Below are positions 14,831-14,890 of a stretch of DNA of 14,890 bases, piece after piece. Source of the stretch: Candidatus Saccharimonadota bacterium (lineage in GTDB: Bacteria > Eremiobacterota > Xenobia > Xenobiales > Xenobiaceae); NCBI GenBank assembly GCA_004554425.1, contig SFMI01000038.1, forward strand, positions 1-14,890. Direction: 5' to 3'. The notes under the pieces are model-generated. The model saw only the letters and a program-made list of their open reading frames with translations, was not told where the DNA came from and ran no database searches. How positions within the stretch are numbered: the stretch's first letter is position 1; each line of letters opens with the position of its first letter. A program made the position numbers and the translations under genes.

Positions 14831-14890
14831 AGTTGCCACGAGCAACTACAAAAGTTTTGACAACAGTAGAAATTATTGGAAACGAAAGCA
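14831..14890 (+). promoter_or_regulatory. Probable rRNA leader with boxA-like sequence
   Basis: The transcript from the preceding promoter begins with a hairpin AGTTGC-CACGA-GCAACT (14831-14847). Then comes 'AGTTTTGACAACAG' (14853-14866), similar to boxA antitermination elements found ahead of 16S rRNA genes (compare TGTTCTTTGAAAACT in Bacillus). No rRNA sequence is reached before the window ends, so the identification is an inference from layout. Confidence 0.5.

Overview
This is a bacterial chromosomal window of moderate-to-low GC with ordinary housekeeping and envelope genes. I see no insertion sequence, phage gene, CRISPR array or integrase. The taxon cannot be fixed from sequence alone. 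The 237-residue cytosolic phosphoesterase type, the DivIC/FtsB protein and the 'SGLTASAR' style N-terminal region of Mfd look Bacillota-like (Clostridia or Negativicutes). However, Shine-Dalgarno sequences are weak or absent at several genes. The last 100 bases look like an rRNA-type promoter and leader, so a ribosomal RNA operon probably begins just beyond the right edge.

Layout, left to right. A partial unidentified protein (3-890, +) ends at a strong terminator. A short divIC/ftsB-like cell-division gene (1094-1519, +) follows and converges on a minus-strand block. That block runs from 6016 down to 1629. In transcription order it encodes a secreted 236-residue protein, a short amidohydrolase-3 family protein, a Nudix (ADP-ribose pyrophosphatase-like) hydrolase, and a membrane-anchored L,D-transpeptidase with Ig-like and peptidoglycan-binding domains. 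Upstream of it is a cytosolic calcineurin-like phosphoesterase (6191-6904, -), divergent from a secreted acid-sphingomyelinase-like phosphoesterase (7042-8259, +). The repair helicase mfd (8354-11932, -) converges on the latter. Divergent from mfd is a six-helix membrane protein with coiled coil, GAF and degenerate GGDEF domains (12176-14041, +). A small membrane-anchored BamE/SmpA-like protein (14139-14477, +) comes next. About 260 bases of noncoding, hairpin-rich DNA then lead to an AT-rich tandem repeat and a near-consensus promoter (14794-14822).

How the parts relate: the left part concerns the cell envelope and division (DivIC/FtsB, L,D-transpeptidase, secreted proteins). Mfd is a stand-alone transcription-coupled repair gene. 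The GGDEF protein has lost catalytic residues but keeps the RxxD inhibitory site, so it is best read as a membrane c-di-GMP receptor of PelD-like architecture, although no pel genes are visible. Three genes without a Shine-Dalgarno sequence (the cytosolic phosphoesterase, mfd and the BamE-like gene) have a -10-like hexamer exactly 9 bases before the preferred start codon, which suggests leaderless or nearly leaderless transcripts. I found no clearly new multi-gene system. The GAF-GGDEF receptor and the possible leaderless starts are the most interesting points.
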